Part shown: positions 12,633 through 25,800 of the stretch, piece by piece
How positions within the stretch are numbered: the first letter of the stretch is position 1
Layout of the letters: each line of letters opens with the position of its first letter
DNA from: Molossus alvarezi
Lineage: Eukaryota; Chordata; Mammalia; Chiroptera; Molossidae
Assembly (NCBI GenBank): GCA_037176705.1
Contig: CM073885.1
Span: 164,972,290 to 165,036,289, forward strand
DNA: 64,000 bases
Direction of reading: 5' to 3'
Position numbers and translations under genes: made by a program
The notes under the pieces: model-generated
Databases searched by the model: none
Told to the model about the DNA's origin: nothing
The model's input: the letters and a program-made list of their open reading frames with translations, nothing else

Positions 12633-15459
12633 TTGATGTGAGAGAGACACATCCACTGGTTGCCTCCTGCACGACCCCGACCAGGACTGGGGATGAACGA
12701 AAACCAAAGTATGTGCCTATGGCGGGAATCGAACCCGCAACTTTGTGGTCTGTGAGCCGATGCTCTAACCACTGAGCAAAATCAACCAGGGCTCATTTTT
12801 ATTTTAAAGTAACATAAATTTCCCAGATACTGTATACTGTAGAACATTTTGCTAAATGTCATTTTTCAATGACATGGTAGACTCCTTAAAGGGAAAGAAG
12901 TTTTGATTATGCAGAGGTAGCTGGATACATTTATAGATTAATTATAATTTAGAAATAAAAAATTAATTTGCAAAAAGTATTAGTACTACTGAGGGGTCGG
13001 AAACACCCATGTACTTGAAGGGATCTTTCTTCTGCAGTGTCAGCACCCATGAAACCTCGAGGTGTGCCTGCTGCAGCCGCAGCCCAGCCCAAGCCAGAAG
13101 CTTAGCCAGCAGCCCCTGCCCCAGAGCGGTAATAAACCCAGAGAGGTAATAAACCCAGAGAGGTCATTCTGGTGGGTAATCTATAGGATTGATGAAGATA
13201 AAAAAAGAGAAAGGAGATGAGAGGGTTTCTCAGGATAATACTTCATATAAGTAAAGTTCAGATGTTTATTATTACTTTGATAGATAGTTTCTCTCTCTAG
13301 TTAGTTTACAGTGTGTGTGTGATTGTGGGTGTGCATGTACACATATATGTGTATAAAGTATAAATCCAAAGGAATGAAAAACTATTATTAAAATACAATA
13401 CATTTAAGACTTAGTTTTCTTAAGCTAGTTATGTGACCCTTGTGTTCTTAAAGCTCTGTGTTCCTTTTTCACTTCTGGATGGAATATACAGTACATGTGT
13501 TCTTAAAACATTGGATGGAATTTCTTTTTTTTTTTTTTTAATCCTCACCTGAGGACATTTTTGCATTTATCTTCAGATAGAGTGGAAGGGAGAGAAAGAG
13601 AGAGAAACATCAATGAGAGAGAGACACATCAACTAGTTCCCACACACATGACATCAACCAGGGCCAGGGACAAACTGCAACGGAGGTACGTGCCCTTGGT
13701 GGGAACCAAACCTGGGACTCTCTGGTCCACAGGCCAACGTTCTCACCGCTGAGCCAAACCGGCCAGGGCATTGGATGGAATTTCAATCAAGTTTACATCA
13801 AATATACTCTGTAACACTTTAAATATTTTCTTCAAACGGTGATTTTAGACTATCTCTGCCTCTACTTATCCCTCATTCATTTAGTATGAATCCACTGTAA
13901 TTCACCTAAGAATAACCTTACCTTCCAAATGGAAAGACACAAAAGTCAGGAAAACCACAGACAGAGGATCAGCCTCTATGAAATAAGTGCAATTCATGTT
14001 GTTGTCATATTGCTTTGGGTAGTTTGGAGAAATAATGTAACCCGAAGATTTAGTAAAATGACTTCCACATCCTAGGTAGAAAGAAAACAAGCATTATCAG
14101 AACACATATTCTCACGTACAGGATCTTTTCATCAGCAAGGACACGATTCCAATTTCCTAAATTCTGTGGAGACATATTCCCTGAGGTACTCCACGTGGAA
14201 AAAACAATAACTAAGAAAACAGAATTCTCATTTAAAAATAAATGAGAACACTATATTTTTTAAAGAAAATACTGTAGGGTTTGGGGCTAGAAATTTTACC
14301 ATAAATCCACTGCAAATCACTTAAGATAATAAAGAAAGGGTAACTTAGCAAAGATTTAATATTATTCATGTAGATAAAGAAATAAGACTGATGAAAAGTG
14401 ATTTGTACCTGATTGGTACAGCTAACAGTTTTAAAATATCTTATTATATTACTAGAGTACTATATTATTTCATTACCATTGTAATCTGACCACAAAAACA
14501 CCTGCTTTTTTTTTTTTTTTTAATGGTTGAATGTACTAATCCCAACCCTTATCAAATTCTCGCATGAATCCCTGGTGTCAGAGATAGAATTATCTTTTTA
14601 CCATTAAAATGACATTTGTTTCCATATAACCACTAACTAGTTAATCCACATCACTCACTGATCTATTACATCAGTGTCCTTTGAAACTGATATGAAAGCA
14701 CACACACACACACATACACAGTTACACACACATACACATATACAGGAACTAAGTAAAGACCTAAGGTTAGGTCTGCGGTTGTCTTTCATCACTTCCTTTA
14801 CGCCACCCCCATTCTTTTATTTGTGTCTGAAATATCCTTTCTCTGCATTATTTCCTTCAATTCTTTGCTTCAAACATTTTCCTAAATGGTGGTTTGCAGC
14901 TAGTGCTACTCAATTCAGTTCAGCCAACAGGCACACACCATTGGTTCTCAGGCTTAAAACCTGCTACATTTGCCACTAACCTAATTTGTGAGTAGTAATA
15001 AGAGAAGGAAGAAAACATATTCTGAAGAAAGTGGTTCCCAAGGTTTACTGACCATGAGAACCACCTGGGTGAGAGCTAAAACATGCCAGTCCCCACCCGT
15101 GGAAATTCTGAAGTCAGATGGGTCAGCTGAGGCCCGAGACGCAGCACATTTTAATGCCCAGGTGATTTCAGGGCAGGTAGGCAATGCACCACGCGCCAGG
15201 TACCCGGAGGTCTACTCATTATCGGCCTCCTGGGCTCCTGCCAAATTCCTGCCCACTCCAGATTTGGGCGTTATTTTTAGATGTCCTAGCAGCACTCAGG
15301 CTTTTGACATCATTTCTCAGCTGACCTAGCATTAAATTCAGTTCCATTCCCACTGATTTTGAAAGGAGGGCCTACTCTCAGGATTAGGTGACCAAGTGAC
15401 ACTCTTCCCTGTGGACCCCTAGTCCCAGCCAACCCTGGTGCGCTACCCCCCACCCCCCT

Positions 15460-15504
<45 letters not shown>

Positions 15505-16301
15505 TCCCCAGGCCTGCCGGTGGCAGCCACACCCCTTCAGGGACCTCTCAGTAAGGATGTGAGAGTTACTTACGGCTTACAAAGGAGGCAGAGAAGCCCT
15601 GAGCCGGGGCTTCCTGAGACTGGAACACAGCTGTGAATGCATTTCTTGGTGTGATGATGGCACCGGGGGCCAGGTTCCCACAGCTCGTGGCCAACAGGGC
15701 TTTGTCCACCGCCTCGGTTCCTGCCCACACCTAGCAGAGCCACACACATAACACTCAGGGTTTCCCATCAAATCTGAGCATGCCTGTGCTGGAGAGTCAT
15801 GGTACTGAGGGATATATCAACCTACATGTAGCACTAAATAGAACACAAAAATCTGCAATATTTTTTTAGAACAATATTTTTAAGTTGCATTTTAATAACA
15901 TATCCCATTTTTTTTACTCTTCCAAGGAGATCATGTTTATTTTTGTGTAGCTAGACAGTAATTTTTTTTTTTAATCTTCACCCGAGGACATTTTTTAATA
16001 TTTTGTTCAGATAGAGTGGGAGGGAGAAATAGAGAAGCATCGACGTGAAAGGGACACATCGAGTGGCTGCCACCCCCATGACCCAACCAGGGCCGGGGAC
16101 AAACTGCAACCGAGGTACGTGCCCTTAGCGGGAACCGAACCCGGGTCTTTCTGGACTGCAGGCTGACACACTAACCACTGAGCCAAACCGGCCAGGGCAT
16201 CTAGACAGTAATTTTGAAAAGTTTTGAAAAAACTTAATCACTATCCAGTTTCCTCTTGGTTTCTCCTAGTTGACCTGATCTAGGTAGCTGAGCTTGCTAG
16301 G

Positions 16302-16350
<49 letters not shown>

Positions 16351-18989
16351 TAATGTGTGTTACTGTGGGGCTGTTTGTCCTGGGTGGATGGGATATTGTT
16401 GGTTACTAATAGAGAACATTAGCAAGGAAGAAGTCTGTGGAAATTAATATTTTTGAGGAGCATGAAGAAAGTGGACATGAATTCCAGGTATATATGTAAC
16501 TAGGATACATTGGAATAAATCATAGCAGACTTCCTGCCAAGGTTGAATTTTAAGGTTCATGTTGAAGAAGGATGTGATCCAGTCACTATGCGCTGTTATT
16601 CACTGAAGACGGGGTTAGCAGCTCCCAGGTAGATCTGGTCTGTCATTCAATTAGTTTGGCCACTTTCAAAGATATAACTGACATACGCATTTGAAAAATA
16701 GTTGCACTGAAGTCCCAAATCAAGCCAATCCTCACCAGCCTAGTGAAGGACATTAATCATAGCATCACAAATGTAAATACAAAGTTCCAACTTTGGAAGG
16801 GGCTGCAGTGGAGCAGCGGACCTGATGCGGGGAGCGGCGAGCCTACCCGAAGAAACCCCAGGCAGGACAGGTGTGTCTAGCTCAGAGAACAGAGAGCAAC
16901 CGAGTAGGGTGAGAGGAGAGGCCACAGAGCCCATCCAGGCCTGTGGCCTGTCAGGATCTGGGCCCCTGTCCTGAAAAGGACAAGGAGCCACTGGAGAGCT
17001 GAAGGCTTGACCACATTTGGTTTTTGGAAAACATCCCAATGTGGAGAATAAAGGGAAAAGGGAGGATGCTGGGAGATCAGACAGGAGGGTTTTGCAATAG
17101 TTCAGGCAAGAGAAAGGGGTATCTAAAGTGCTGAGTCACTCAAGAAAAATAGTGATATCAGGTACTGAATATACATTATTGGGGGAAAATACTATTGAAC
17201 ATGTTTAACCAGGGAAGATCCTCTGAGTGAGTCTCAACTGGGAGCAACTTTGCCCTCCCCAGGAAATATTTAGCAATGGCTGTATTTAGCAACTGTATGT
17301 TTGTCACAGTTGGGGTGGGGGGGGCATGTAGTGGCTAGGGGCCAGGGATGCACAGGACAAGACACGCCCCCACACACTCACACACATACAACTACTAATT
17401 TTCTAGCCCAAGTAGGCAAGAGAGTAATAGGTGTGGGTCAGTCTTCCTTGACTATTCAACTTTTTTTTTTATATAAAACTATGCAAAATTACTCATTTGA
17501 ACATACCACTTTCAGAAATATTTCTCAACAAAGCAATAAAACATCAAGCCTTCAAAAATATTTCTGTTGGCAAATCAGTCCACAAAGAGGTGTGAAACTG
17601 CACTGATTCGTAGCACCAGTTCAATATTTCTCAGTTCTTTAAGGTGATATAATTTCAATTGATTTTTAAACACTGGCATCCATTAAAGTCATTTTATTAA
17701 AGTCAAATTATATTTCCATTTGTCAGATGTGGGAGGCACCTGGCACTGGAGCTACTAAGAACAAAAGCACAGATAGTCTGTCAAATACCGAAGATCCAAA
17801 ATGTGTCAGGATATAACTCAACACCAAAAAAACCCAAACAATCCAATTCAAAAATGGGCAGAGGACCTGAATAGATCCTTCTCCAAAGAGGACATACAGA
17901 TGGTCAACAGACATATGAAAAGATGCTCAACACCACTACTCATCAGAGAAATGAAATTAAAACCACACTGAGATATTCCCTCACACCTGTCAGAATGGCT
18001 ACCATCAATAAATCCACAAACAGCAAGTGGTAGTGAGGATGTGGAGAAAAGGGAACTCTTGTGCACTGCTGGTGGGAATGCAGACTGGTGCAGCCACTGT
18101 GGAAGACAGTATGGAGTTTCCTCAAAGGATTAAAAATGGAACTGGCTTATGACTAAGTGATTCCATTTCTGGGTATATATCTGAAGAAACCCTAAACACT
18201 AATTCGAAGGAATATGCACACCTATGTTCACTGCAGTGTTAATTACAATAACTAAGCTATGGAAGCAAACCCTAAAAAAGAATGAAATCTCACCATTGCA
18301 ACAGCATGGATGGACCTAGAAGATATTATGCTAAGTGAAGTCAGTCAGAGAAAGACAAATACCATGTGATTTCACTTATACGCGGAATGTAAAGAAAAAA
18401 TAACTGAACAAACAAAATCGAAACAGACTCATAGATACAGAGAACAGACTGGTGGTTGCCAGAAGGGGGAGGGGGGCTGAGGGACTGAGCAAAAAAGGTG
18501 AAGGGATTAAGAATTACAAATTGGTAGTTACAAAGTAGTCATGGGGATGAAAAATACAGCATAGGGAATATACTCAGTAATATTGTAATAACTGTGTATG
18601 GTGCCAGGTGGGTATTGGAAATAACAGGGGAACACTTTGTAAAGTATATGATTGTCTAACTACTATTCTGTACACAACTAATACAATTTAATATTAAATG
18701 CAAACTGTAATTAAAAAATTTTAAAAATGTTTTCAGGAAAGAAATTTATACTACCATTTTCCCTAATATCCCTTTTAATTTTTTCTTATTTTCTCCCTTA
18801 TCTTTCAGGGAAACAGTATACAGAAATTTTCTATCTACATTTTGTAAAATTAGAAACATAATTTACTAATATCTGCATATACTCTTTTTATAAACATTAC
18901 TAAAAGGCAAAGTGATAGGATCTAAATTTTTTTTCTAATCCTCACCGAGGATATTTTCCCATTTATCTTCAGATAGAGTGGGAGGGAGG

Positions 18990-19033
<44 letters not shown>

Positions 19034-19725
19034 AACATCGATGTGAGAGAGAGACATCAATCGGCTGCCTTCCACATAACCCTGACTAAGGCTGGAGGGC
19101 TGCAACCAAGGCCCATGCCCTTGACCAGAATCAAACCCTCAACTCTTTGGTCACGGGCCGATGCTCTAACTGCTAAGCCAAACTGGTCAGGGAGATAGGA
19201 GCTAACTTTTCATAAGAAATCTCAAGTTTTTAAATAAAGAACTTCAAGGATACTCACGTGCTTATATCTTTCTGAAATCATTATGGATCTGATAGCTCTA
19301 CCTTCTGGCCCAAGACCACAAATATCGCAATGATAATGGTAAAGAGTTATTAAGTATTCATTGCTGCCTTCTCAGTCAAGAACTCCTGTCATTGGCTAAA
19401 TGACTCAGGACTCCTCAAACTATACTGGATCTACAAAATGTTATGAAACATCATCAGTTCAAAAACTCTTTAACTCACTTAAGGGTTTCTCATCCTGACT
19501 GCAAGTGATCTTTTGCCATTCAAGTAACTTTGTTTAAAAAAAAAATGTTTATTGAGATAACTCCAGCCCTAGCTGGATTGGCTCAGCAGTTAGAGTGTTG
19601 GCCCACGGACCAATGAGTCACAGGTTCGATTCCAGTCAAAGGCATATAACTCGGTTGCAGTTCTTCCCCAACCCTGTTTGGGGCCATGCAGGAGGCGGCC
19701 AGTCAATGTGTTTCTCTCATATGGA

Positions 19726-19777
<52 letters not shown>

Positions 19778-19796
19778 CCTCCCTCCCTTTCTTTCC

Positions 19797-19831
<35 letters not shown>

Positions 19832-22800
19832 CCTACCTTCCACTCTATCTGAAGATAAATGGAAAAATACCCTAGAGTGAGGATTAAAAAAAAACAAAAA
19901 CATTTGGAGAGAGAACTCCAGAATCACATATGGTTGTGAGATATAAAATAGAGAAGTCCTTGGGCACATTCTCCAGTTTCCCCAACACTGATATCCTGCA
20001 ACACTATAGTATATTGTAATGATATTGACATTGATACAATCCAGAGATCTCACTCAATTTTCTTCTTTTGCTTGTACTTACACTCGTGTGTAGATAATCA
20101 GCTTTATACAAATTCTATACCACCATATCCAACAGCTCCAATACCGTGGGGATCCCTAGAGTTGCCCTTTTATAACCACAGGATTGATTTCTGCACCCTG
20201 GCTCTCTAACTCTGTCTGTCCTCCATTCCTAAAATGTTGCCATTTCCAAAACATTATATAAATGGAACAATAGATTATATAACCTTTTGAGATTGGCTTT
20301 TTTTTTTTTTTAACTTGGCAAAACTCCCTGATGATTTGTCTAAATTGTTAGTCTGTCAATAGTTTGTTTTTATTGAGGAGTTGCATTCCGTGGTTTGTAT
20401 GTACTAGAGTTGGTTTAGCCATTCAACTGTTAAAGGACATTTGCACTAATTCCAGTTTGGGGCTATTCCAACTAAAGCTCCTATGAACATTGAGATACGG
20501 GTTTTTGGGTAAACACAGTTTACATCACTGTGGGATAAATGCCCAAAGTGAAATCGCTGGATCTCATGGTAAGTGTATATTTAGTTGGATAAGAAACTGC
20601 CGAACTGTTTTTCAGAGTATCCACACCATTTGACATCACCACTAGCACTGGTAAGTGATACAGCTTTCCACGCCGTTGCCGGGATTTGGTGTTTGTCACT
20701 GCTTTGAATTCTGGCCATTTGGAGAGAAATGTAGAAATATCTGGTCGTGGTTTTAATTTGCATTTTCCCTAGCAGCTAGGGATGTTGAACATCTTTCTGT
20801 ATGTTTCTTTACCATCTGCGTATTGTCTTTGTATATCATATTGTTTGCCCATATTCTAACTGAAATGTTATAATTTTTCTGTTGGGTTTGAGAGATCTGT
20901 GCATATTTTAAGTAGAGTCGCTCCTCCCAGTCTGTAGCCTACCTTTTCATCCTCCTCACAAACATTTTTAATGTTGATGAGATAAAATGTATTAATTTTT
21001 CTTGTTATGGATCAATCCTTTCACATTTAGTCTAAGAACTTTTCACCTATCTCTAGGTCCTACAGATCTTCTGCTATCCTCTCCCCCACCCCACCCCATG
21101 AATGTTTACAGCTCTACATTTTACATTTCAGGCTATGGTCTATTTTGAGTTCATTTTTTTAAGTGTTTTTTTTTTTTTTTCTTTATTGACGTTTTTAGAG
21201 AGAGAAAGGGAGAGGGAGAGAGAGACAGAAACATGGATGAGAGAGAACATCAACTGGCCGCCTCCTGCATGTCCCTACTGGGGATCTGGCCCACAACATG
21301 GGCATGTGCCCTGACCGGGAATGGAACCAGTGACCTCCTGGTCCATGGGTTGATGCTCAACCACTGAGCCACACTGGCTGAGCTATTTTGAGTTCATTTT
21401 TCTGTATAGGGTGTGAGGTTTAAGTTTGCTGGCTGTAGGTGGGTTCTCCTTGCTGGCTCTGCCCACATACTTTTGTATCTCTTGTCAGAAAGAGGAGTCT
21501 TGGGTCAGCAGGAAACAAAAGTGCTCCCCCAGACACTTAGTTTGGGCAGGGCTCTGACCTGACCCACCTGCTAGTGGAGTTGGCCTGGCCTACTGCCAAA
21601 GGGACTCCCATTCCACCCAGAGGAAAAATGAGCCTAAGTAACTTTTCAGATCCATTTTTATCACTAAAGAACTTTCTTTTTGCCCTGGCCAGTTTGGCTC
21701 AGCATTTAGAGCATCGGCCTGCGGTCCAGAGAGACCCAGGTTCGGTTCCCGCTAAGGTCACATGACTCAGTTGCAGTTTGTCCCCGGCCCTGGTTGGTCG
21801 TGTGGGTGGCAGCCACTTGATGTGTCCCTTTCACATCAATGTTTCTCTCTCTCTCTCCCTCTTCCTCTCTCCCCCTCCCACTCTATCTGAACAACAAAAT
21901 GGAAAAAATGTCCTTGGGTGAGGATAAAAAAAAAAAAAAGAACTTTTTTTTCCTTTTTAAAAATTTTTTCTTTATTGATATTAGAGAGAGAGGAAGGGTG
22001 AGAGAGAAACATCAATGAGAGAGAACATCGATTGGCCGCCTCCTGCAGGCCCCCCACTGGGGATCAGGCCCACAACCTGGGCACATGCCCCGATCAAGAA
22101 TTGAACCAGTGACCTCTTGGTGCCTGGGTCAATGCTCAACCACTGAGCCACACCAGCCGGGCTTAATTAAAGAACTTTCAAGTCTCACATCTGTACATTA
22201 GATGTTGACTCAGTCCATGAGAGAGAGAGGGAGAGAGAGAGTTCATTTGTTTCATGAAAAAAGCAACCGGGAAAGGTGTATATTAAATGTGTTTTATTCT
22301 GTACATATTTTATATAAGTATGGGATTTTTATTTAAACAGTAAGCACAGATCAATTCGATATAAAACATAATTTGAGAGATGATGTAATAATAATAACAT
22401 TAACAATAAAAGTCACTTTTATTCATTAGGGGGTGTTATATTCCAAGTACTGAACACTATGGTATTATATCATATTACCTCTAATGCTTAAAACAATCCT
22501 ACAAAGTGAGACTTGTTCTCTTTATTTTTATGGTTGAGTAATTTAAAGTTCAAATGTCTAATTAGCTCACAGAGGAACATGCAGGCGCTAAACGTATGAG
22601 ATATGAATCAAGTCCAGTCTAATGTGCACCTAAGGCTGCTGTTCTCTCCACTAAAAGGCATAGCCTGTTGCAGATAGACATGCGATGCAAAAGATCACAG
22701 ATGGAGTGTGCGTAATACATTCATCATGGTCACAAGTCAGTGAAAAGTGAGGTCAATGCCACAGGAGCAGTATTTGTAGGAGCCTTATTGGCTGCTTCGC

Positions 22801-25800
22801 TGGCACCACTTTACATGGGTCTGTCTCATGGTCTTTTCAGCTGGGGGGCTCTTAAGGTCAAGGTGAAGCCTGTGCTAGCCACTTCTCCAGCCTCCTGTGA
22901 TTTTTCTAGCATGCTTTAAATGTTGCCTGTAAGGAGGCCTTACATTCATTTTGTCCCAGAGGAGGTATTAGGAAGAGAGAGAGAGAATAAGGAAAGAAAA
23001 AAAAAAACAAAAACAAAACAACAACAAAATCTAGCATTCTCTCTTTAGTTTCTACAGAAAGGAAGAACCAGTAATGCTTGTGAGAATTTAAAAAGGCCAG
23101 AAAACAATCTCCCTAAGTTTCTTTGCCTATGTATTAGCAAACAAAATGTCACATAGCAATATGTGTTGTGATTCAAAGTTTAACTCCTAATAGTTGAGAT
23201 TTCTCACTTAAAAAAAAAATCCTCACCTGAGGAAATGTTTTTATTGCTCTTTAGAGAGAGAAGAAGGGGGGGGGAGAAATATTGATGTCAGAGAGAAACA
23301 TCAATCAGTTTCCTCCTGTGCGTACCCTGACCTTAGATCAAACCTGAAACCTTTTTGTGTACAGGTCAATGCTCCACCCAAATGAGCCACCTGGCCAGGG
23401 TGAGATTTCTCGCTTTTTAACTCAAGAAATCCAAGCAGTAAAATTGCCCTTTTCTTACTTTGAGATGCAATGAGTCATTTCTACTCCAAATGTTTATGTT
23501 CACAAAACCAGATCTGCTTACTTAAATAAACAAGCCCACTAACCTTGACAAAGCTGTTCTGACACTGTCCATCACCACTGGGGATTAGGAAGTTGTTGTC
23601 AAAGCTGATCTCCAAGTGATTACTTTCATGAGTAATGACGGTCCAGGAACATCTGCTGTTCTCGGGAAAATTCTGAGGCCAGTGAGGGGATCTGATTGTA
23701 CCGTTATCTGAGTGAAGTATTCCACCACAACCTTAAAAAGTGTCATGGGAAAAGTCATTAATTTGCGAGGAAAAAGAACAGTTTTGATAATCCAAGACTT
23801 CTAGAGAAAAAACATTTCTAAATGTGAGATTTCAGTGTGTCTTTCCCTCTGTATGAGTCGCTGGCCTTTGGAGCAGGTATACAACAAGAACACTCTGTAT
23901 ACAACACGAACACTCAGTGAATGTAAGGTGCATTGACAGCGCCAGCTGTTACTGTTTTATCACACCTCTATGACCCTGAGAACTCTAATCCTTGTGAAAA
24001 AGGGGATGGACTTCTGTCCTGTCTTCAAGCAACAGCAATATGTTTTATTCCCATGACACTGTAATATTTGCGGCCCAGCAATCCCAAATTCTGAGAATAC
24101 TAGTCTATACTCATTTTTAATTTTACTCTAACACACAGGATTAGAGCAAATGATTTCGAGGAGGGCAAAGTTCTTCCCTTAAGCACCATGGGTCATTCAA
24201 ATTTAAACACTCATGGATGAAAATAAGTTACATAAAATCTAGAATTATTTGATACTACTGAAATACATACTTAAGACATGACAAAAGAAAAAAGTATGAA
24301 CTCAAGACAAAATGACGTCAAGTTAAAGATTATTCCCTGAATCTTTTGCTTTTAAACTCTCGGAAAATCAGCGGTTCATCTAAAACTCCCCTCTGACTTC
24401 AACAGCATCCCGTGGTTTAATGAGGGGAAATTTGACTCATTCCATAAAGATCTTCACAATAACTGACTCTCCTGGAAAGAACTGCTCTGTGTACGTGACA
24501 TTGCAAAACTTTAAAGAAATCCCGACCAAAGTGTCCAATGCAAGTTCTTATACTTTCTGGGAAGTTGATTATTTGCCACGTGCTACAAGCAGAGCATTCG
24601 TTCTTAAGTCACAAATCTGCCCGGTTATCTTGCTGCTCAGCACTCTTCAAGGGCGCCCCACTGCTGAAGGGAGAATGTGGAAGTCAAGGCTCTTCAGGAC
24701 GAGGACCAATCTCCTGCCATCAGCTCACCACTCATCAGTCCTCCTCCAGGCTCCGAGTGTGTTAAATCACATGTAATTCCAACAAATCTTTTCTATTACT
24801 TGTAATTCTATGGCTACCGAGGCAGAATGGTGAAGTGTTAAGATCAAAGTGTCTGGGCTCTGCTGCCTTTATTCAAATCCTGCCTACGTGACCTAGGCAA
24901 ATGATTAACCCCAGTATCCTGTTTCGCCCGTGCATAATGGGAAAAAAAATATGTATTGGTATTGTGCCTTCCTTGCAGGGTTGCTACATGAGATGACACA
25001 TTTAGAATTGAGTCTCACAGAGAGTAGGTATAGCATATGTACTTGTTGAATTAGTCATTACATTTTTAAATATCTCCATGGAAAAAGATGATAGGTACAG
25101 AAAAACGTTTCTTTTACCTAAAGTATGTGTGCTCCACGTAGCATAAAATCCACCATTTTGCACCGAATGATCCGAATTAAAAATCACCACCAGCTGGTTA
25201 GAACCAGACTGGATTGGACTGGGGTTTGAACTGCCACAGTACTGTCCTATTATGGGTGATCCAGGAGAACCACCGTTCCTGACAGTGACAGAGTCCCAAG
25301 CACAGGTAAAGTGGTCTTCAATATCAAAGTCACTAAAGGTAAGCTGCGGGAAGGAAAAGAAATAAGGAGGCATTCATTATTTTATTAGTGAGTTGCGAGT
25401 TTATCTACCTAGAGTTAGATAAGGTCCCCACAAATTGTTTTATTTTGTTTTAAATTATACACGTTTATCTTTATGTCTCTTATTTAATTTTCCCCTGCCC
25501 TCCTCTCCTCTTCCTCATTGAAGTTTCTCTTGGAAATTATGAGAAGGAACATTTCTCTTCAAACTGAAGTCATTAGGGGAAGTCAGTCTCCTGGGCTGGG
25601 GTGGGAAGTCACATCAAGAACATGAACATATCTTTCTCCTGGATGTGGAGTTATCTTCTACATATAGCTTCTCCAATACTTGAAAAAGATATCTCATTAT
25701 TCATTAACCGTAAACTTATAGATGGCAATGTATATACTCCAATGAGAGAATTTTAGGGAGAAATTTATCTGATAGCAAGATCAAAGCCTAATTATTTGCT

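Larger units (their letters stand above)
429..13921 (-). other. CUBN intron between e20 and e21 (13.5 kb)
   Basis: This is the largest intron in the window. It holds six Ves SINEs or fragments before the L1-derived element and after it, an old L1 pair at 1960-3060, and the ORF1-only L1 element at 7731-9858, each listed separately. Between 3071 and 3930, 4111 and 7329, and 10341 and 12180 I recognise no gene or element; the DNA is AT-rich. Around 13040-13170 is a GC-richer patch of unknown origin. Confidence 0.85.
14072..15573 (-). other. CUBN intron between e19 and e20
   Basis: Apart from two CA-rich microsatellites (14699-14738 and 15461-15500) and short T runs, nothing is recognised in this 1.5 kb intron. 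Open frames at 14988-15329 and 14674-14979 have no recognisable product. Confidence 0.8.
19530..21480 (-). repeat. Old L1 LINE, interrupted by two Ves SINEs
   Basis: The reverse complement follows the 3' part of an older mammalian L1. Phrases such as ATTTGGTGTTTGTCACTG and TTTTAATTTGCATTTTCCCT are diagnostic. Ves SINEs at 19567-19890 and 21160-21382 break it. The exact ends are uncertain. Confidence 0.65.
15731..23543 (-). other. CUBN intron between e18 and e19 (7.8 kb)
   Basis: The intron holds Ves SINEs, a GA microsatellite, an L1 3' fragment on the plus strand (17812-18725) and an older L1 on the minus strand (about 19530-21480) interrupted by two SINEs. Between 16349 and 17810 and between 22170 and 23210 no element or gene is recognised with confidence. 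Confidence 0.8.

Noticed and set aside
15577..15771. Minus-strand open frame starting [11 protein letters not shown]
   Set aside because: It is a different frame from the real exon e19, which overlaps it and reads a clear CUB domain end.
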